Assembly: GCA_913061285.1 (NCBI GenBank)
Contig: CAJXVR010000040.1
Span: 1 to 33,193, forward strand
DNA: 33,193 bases
Direction: 5' to 3'
Source of the DNA: an uncultured Verrucomicrobiota bacterium
GTDB taxonomy: Bacteria; Verrucomicrobiota; Verrucomicrobiia; Limisphaerales; AAA164-E04
Part shown: one piece after another, positions 31,366 through 33,193 of the stretch
Layout of the letters: the number at the start of each line of letters is the position of its first letter
How positions within the stretch are numbered: the first letter of the stretch is position 1
Program-made: the position numbers and the translations under genes
The notes under the pieces: generated by a model
The model's input: the letters and a program-made list of their open reading frames with translations, nothing else
What the model was told of the DNA's origin: nothing
Databases searched by the model: none

Positions 31366-32152
31366 ATGAACCATTCAATCGATAATAGAAAACGAATATC
31401 AATGAAACGGGACGACTTGAATCTAGGAAAAATTCTCATGCTAGCAGCCGCCGTGGCCTGTATCAGCGGACTGGCTGGGTTTGCTCTCAACGCGGGCGAT
31501 GTCCTTGAGGAATCTGCAAAGGAGGTGCGCTTGGATCTCGCTTTTGTCACCCACTTAGACATGAACCTGCATGAGCAGGATGTCTACATTGAACGACAGA
31601 TCAATTCCGGTGAAGTCTATCGGGTGACTGCCGGGGATCATGACATGAATGCTCCTCTCTACGCATCGGCGACGAAGGTGCCTCACGATCCATTTAATCC
31701 GGAATCGGTTGGCCCGTTTCCTAAGGGACGGTCCTTGAACCTGACTCTGGGGCAGTGGTTGCGTCAGACTGGACAGGGGAGCTTACACATACAAGGACGG
31801 AGTCGGCAGGTTAGCACTTAATTTCAGTGGCCTAGTACCGAACGGCGTCTACACAATGTGGCATGCCTTCATGCCGGCGACACCTCCGGTCCCGTTCACG
31901 GGGACGCTAGATCTGCCCTTGGGAGCCAGCGACGGTTCCGAAAGCCGCTTCACTGCAGATGAACACGGCCAGGCAAGTTTTGTTCACACCTTTCGTCCCG
32001 GATTAGAAATGTCGGATGTATGGACCGTCTCGATGTTGGCGATCAACTATCACAGTGACGGGAAAACCTACGGCGGGCATCCGGGGCTATTCGGATTACA
32101 TTCCCATATTCCACTCTTTGCCATGCTGCCACAGCGAGGAGGAATTGAATAG
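31366..32152 (+). pseudogene. Frameshifted membrane-anchored or exported hypothetical protein
   Basis: Two frames join to one 261-residue protein if a single base is removed near 31774-31784. ATG 31366 has GGAG six bases upstream. The first part has a hydrophobic segment (KILMLAAAVACISGLAGFALNA) and continues to LTLGQWLRQTGQG, where the frame goes wrong and stops at 31819-31821. The other frame continues the protein seamlessly (AYTYKDGVGRLALNFSGLVPNGVYTMWHAFM ... LHSHIPLFAMLP). The extra base may be a G in the GGGG run at 31776-31779 or a T at 31783-31784. It could be a true pseudogene or an assembly/sequencing error. The reconstructed product resembles an uncharacterised exported family with the TLGQW and LVPNGVYTMW motifs. 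It precedes the di-haem peroxidase gene by 65 bp. Confidence 0.82.
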
Positions 32153-32217
32153 AGAGTCGAAGGGAAATAATCGTCCTTCGCTGGACGATGCTTCTCTCAC
32201 TTCCATGGAGGAACGCT

Positions 32218-33173
32218 ATGCATGACATACGACTCACGATTCTTCTTGCCGTCGCAAGTTTGAGTTTGCTCACCCAGAGGCTCGCTTCCGAGCCAAATCA
32301 CAGGCTGCCAGATCCGGTATCGGATGCGGACTACCATGAGGGGGGGCAGCCACGGGAAGAGAAGGTGGAGCTTGGTCGCTTGCTATTCTTCGACAAACTT
32401 CTGAGTGGGAATCGGAATATTTCCTGCGCGACCTGCCATCATCCGGAGCACGGGACTTCAGACGGATTGGCGCTGCCTCTCGGTGAAGGTCCCAAGGGCT
32501 TGGGGCCGAATCGTGTCACAGGCAGCTCGAAGAAAACGGCCGTGCATTCCCGCATTCCGAGAAATTCTCCCGCCTTGTTCAATAAAGGCGCGAAAGAGTT
32601 TGTTCGAATGTTTCATGACGGAAGGGTTGAAGTGGATGTGAATGACTACTACGAAGGTGGTTTCATAACGCCCGCAAAATGGAAGCTGCCTCGTGGCCTC
32701 GACAATGCCCTGGCGGCACAGGCGATGTTTCCTGTGACGTCGCCTGATGAAATGGCGGGGCACAAAGGGGAGAACGAGATAGCTAATGCGGTCTCGCTGG
32801 CCAGAGCCGCAGGACCCAAGGGAGTTTGGGCGCTGCTTGCAGCCCGGCTAGCTGGTGTGCCTGAGTATGTTTCTTATTTTAAAGCGGCCTTTCCCGAAGA
32901 AATTAGGGGTGCCGATGATATCCGGTTCACTCATGCGGCAAATGCCATCGCAGCCTTTCAATCAACCGCATTCCGATCAGACAACAGTCCCTTCGATCGA
33001 TTTCTTCGAGGCCAAGAGGAGCTGCTTACGACGAATCAAAAAAAGGGGATGCAGCTCTTCTACGGCAGGGCGAACTGTGCGGATTGTCATTCTGGTAAGT
33101 TTCAAACGGATCAGAAATTCCATGCCATCGCGATGCCACAAATTGGACCAGGGAAGGGCGATGGCAATAATGG
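32218..33173 (+). CDS. Di-haem cytochrome c peroxidase (CCP/MauG family), 3'-truncated
   Basis: The first 318 residues of a periplasmic di-haem peroxidase, running off the contig. The ATG at 32218 has a strong GGAGGA Shine-Dalgarno at 32207-32212. A signal peptide is followed by LGRLLFFDKLLSGNRNISCATCHHPEHGTSDG, with the first haem site C70-x-x-C73-H74. A second CxxCH (CADCH) appears in GMQLFYGRANCADCHSGKF near residue 290. FRSDNSPFDRFLRG between them is also characteristic. The frame continues into adapter as GCLLYTS, which is not genomic. The enzyme reduces H2O2 using electrons from a small cytochrome or, in MauG-like members, oxidises a protein or other substrate. Roughly the last quarter is missing, to judge from family length. 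Confidence 0.93.
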
Positions 33174-33193
33174 CTGTCTCTTATACACATCTC
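33174..33193 (-). other. Nextera adapter remnant at contig end
   Basis: The reverse complement of the 19-bp Nextera mosaic end (33174-33192) plus one further adapter base. It is artificial sequence; the genome ends at 33173. Confidence 0.97.

Overview
This is a whole assembled contig, not a window cut from a larger sequence. Both ends are Nextera transposase adapter (about 8-41 and 33174-33193), so the first and last genes are truncated by the contig ends. Gene content points to a PVC-superphylum bacterium, most likely Verrucomicrobiota. The evidence is a DUF1552 protein, three formylglycine-type sulfatases with a secreted beta-helix protein, a very large LamG/PA14-type surface protein, a planctomycete/verrucomicrobial-style ECF sigma factor next to a giant Ser/Thr kinase, and a di-haem peroxidase. 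The phylum call is inference; there is no rRNA or tRNA here to anchor it.

Layout. 1) 42-8496: a catabolic block with a DUF1552 protein, two sulfatases and a right-handed beta-helix protein on the + strand, facing a third sulfatase on the - strand. It looks like a sulfated-polysaccharide utilisation locus. 2) 8699-14638 (-): two secreted proteins, each followed by a hairpin that looks like an intrinsic terminator. One is a 1219-residue protein with three repeated jelly-roll-like domains plus PA14-like and LamG-like domains. The other is a tandem NlpC/P60-like protein whose first copy has lost the catalytic Cys. 3) 14915-29638: an R-body (refractile body, Reb) island. It holds four RebB-family paralogues (20543-20815, 19761-20060, 19350-19703 and 29372-29638), small unknown genes, a 989-residue orphan protein, an ECF sigma factor divergent from the first rebB, a tandem-kinase/beta-propeller/TPR receptor, and a GT9-family glycosyltransferase. 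4) 29768-33173 (+): a Tat-exported metallophosphoesterase, a frameshifted exported protein and a truncated di-haem cytochrome c peroxidase.

The most interesting result is a two-block sequence, TGACCCC-N15-CGCCAGGTA, that occurs four times. It lies upstream of rebB-1, upstream of rebB-4, upstream of the 98-residue gene divergent from rebB-4, and upstream of the 69-residue gene that leads into the 989-residue orphan. Two copies match at all 16 positions; the other two differ by one substitution or one deleted base. The spacing suits an ECF-type promoter. I propose that the ECF sigma factor (20952-21506) and the dual kinase control a dispersed R-body regulon, which brings the unknown 69-, 98- and 989-residue proteins into the same system. 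R-bodies are protein ribbons that unroll and can burst membranes (known from Caedibacter). I recall published reb surveys covering mainly Proteobacteria and Bacteroidota, so this regulatory and gene context looks little described.
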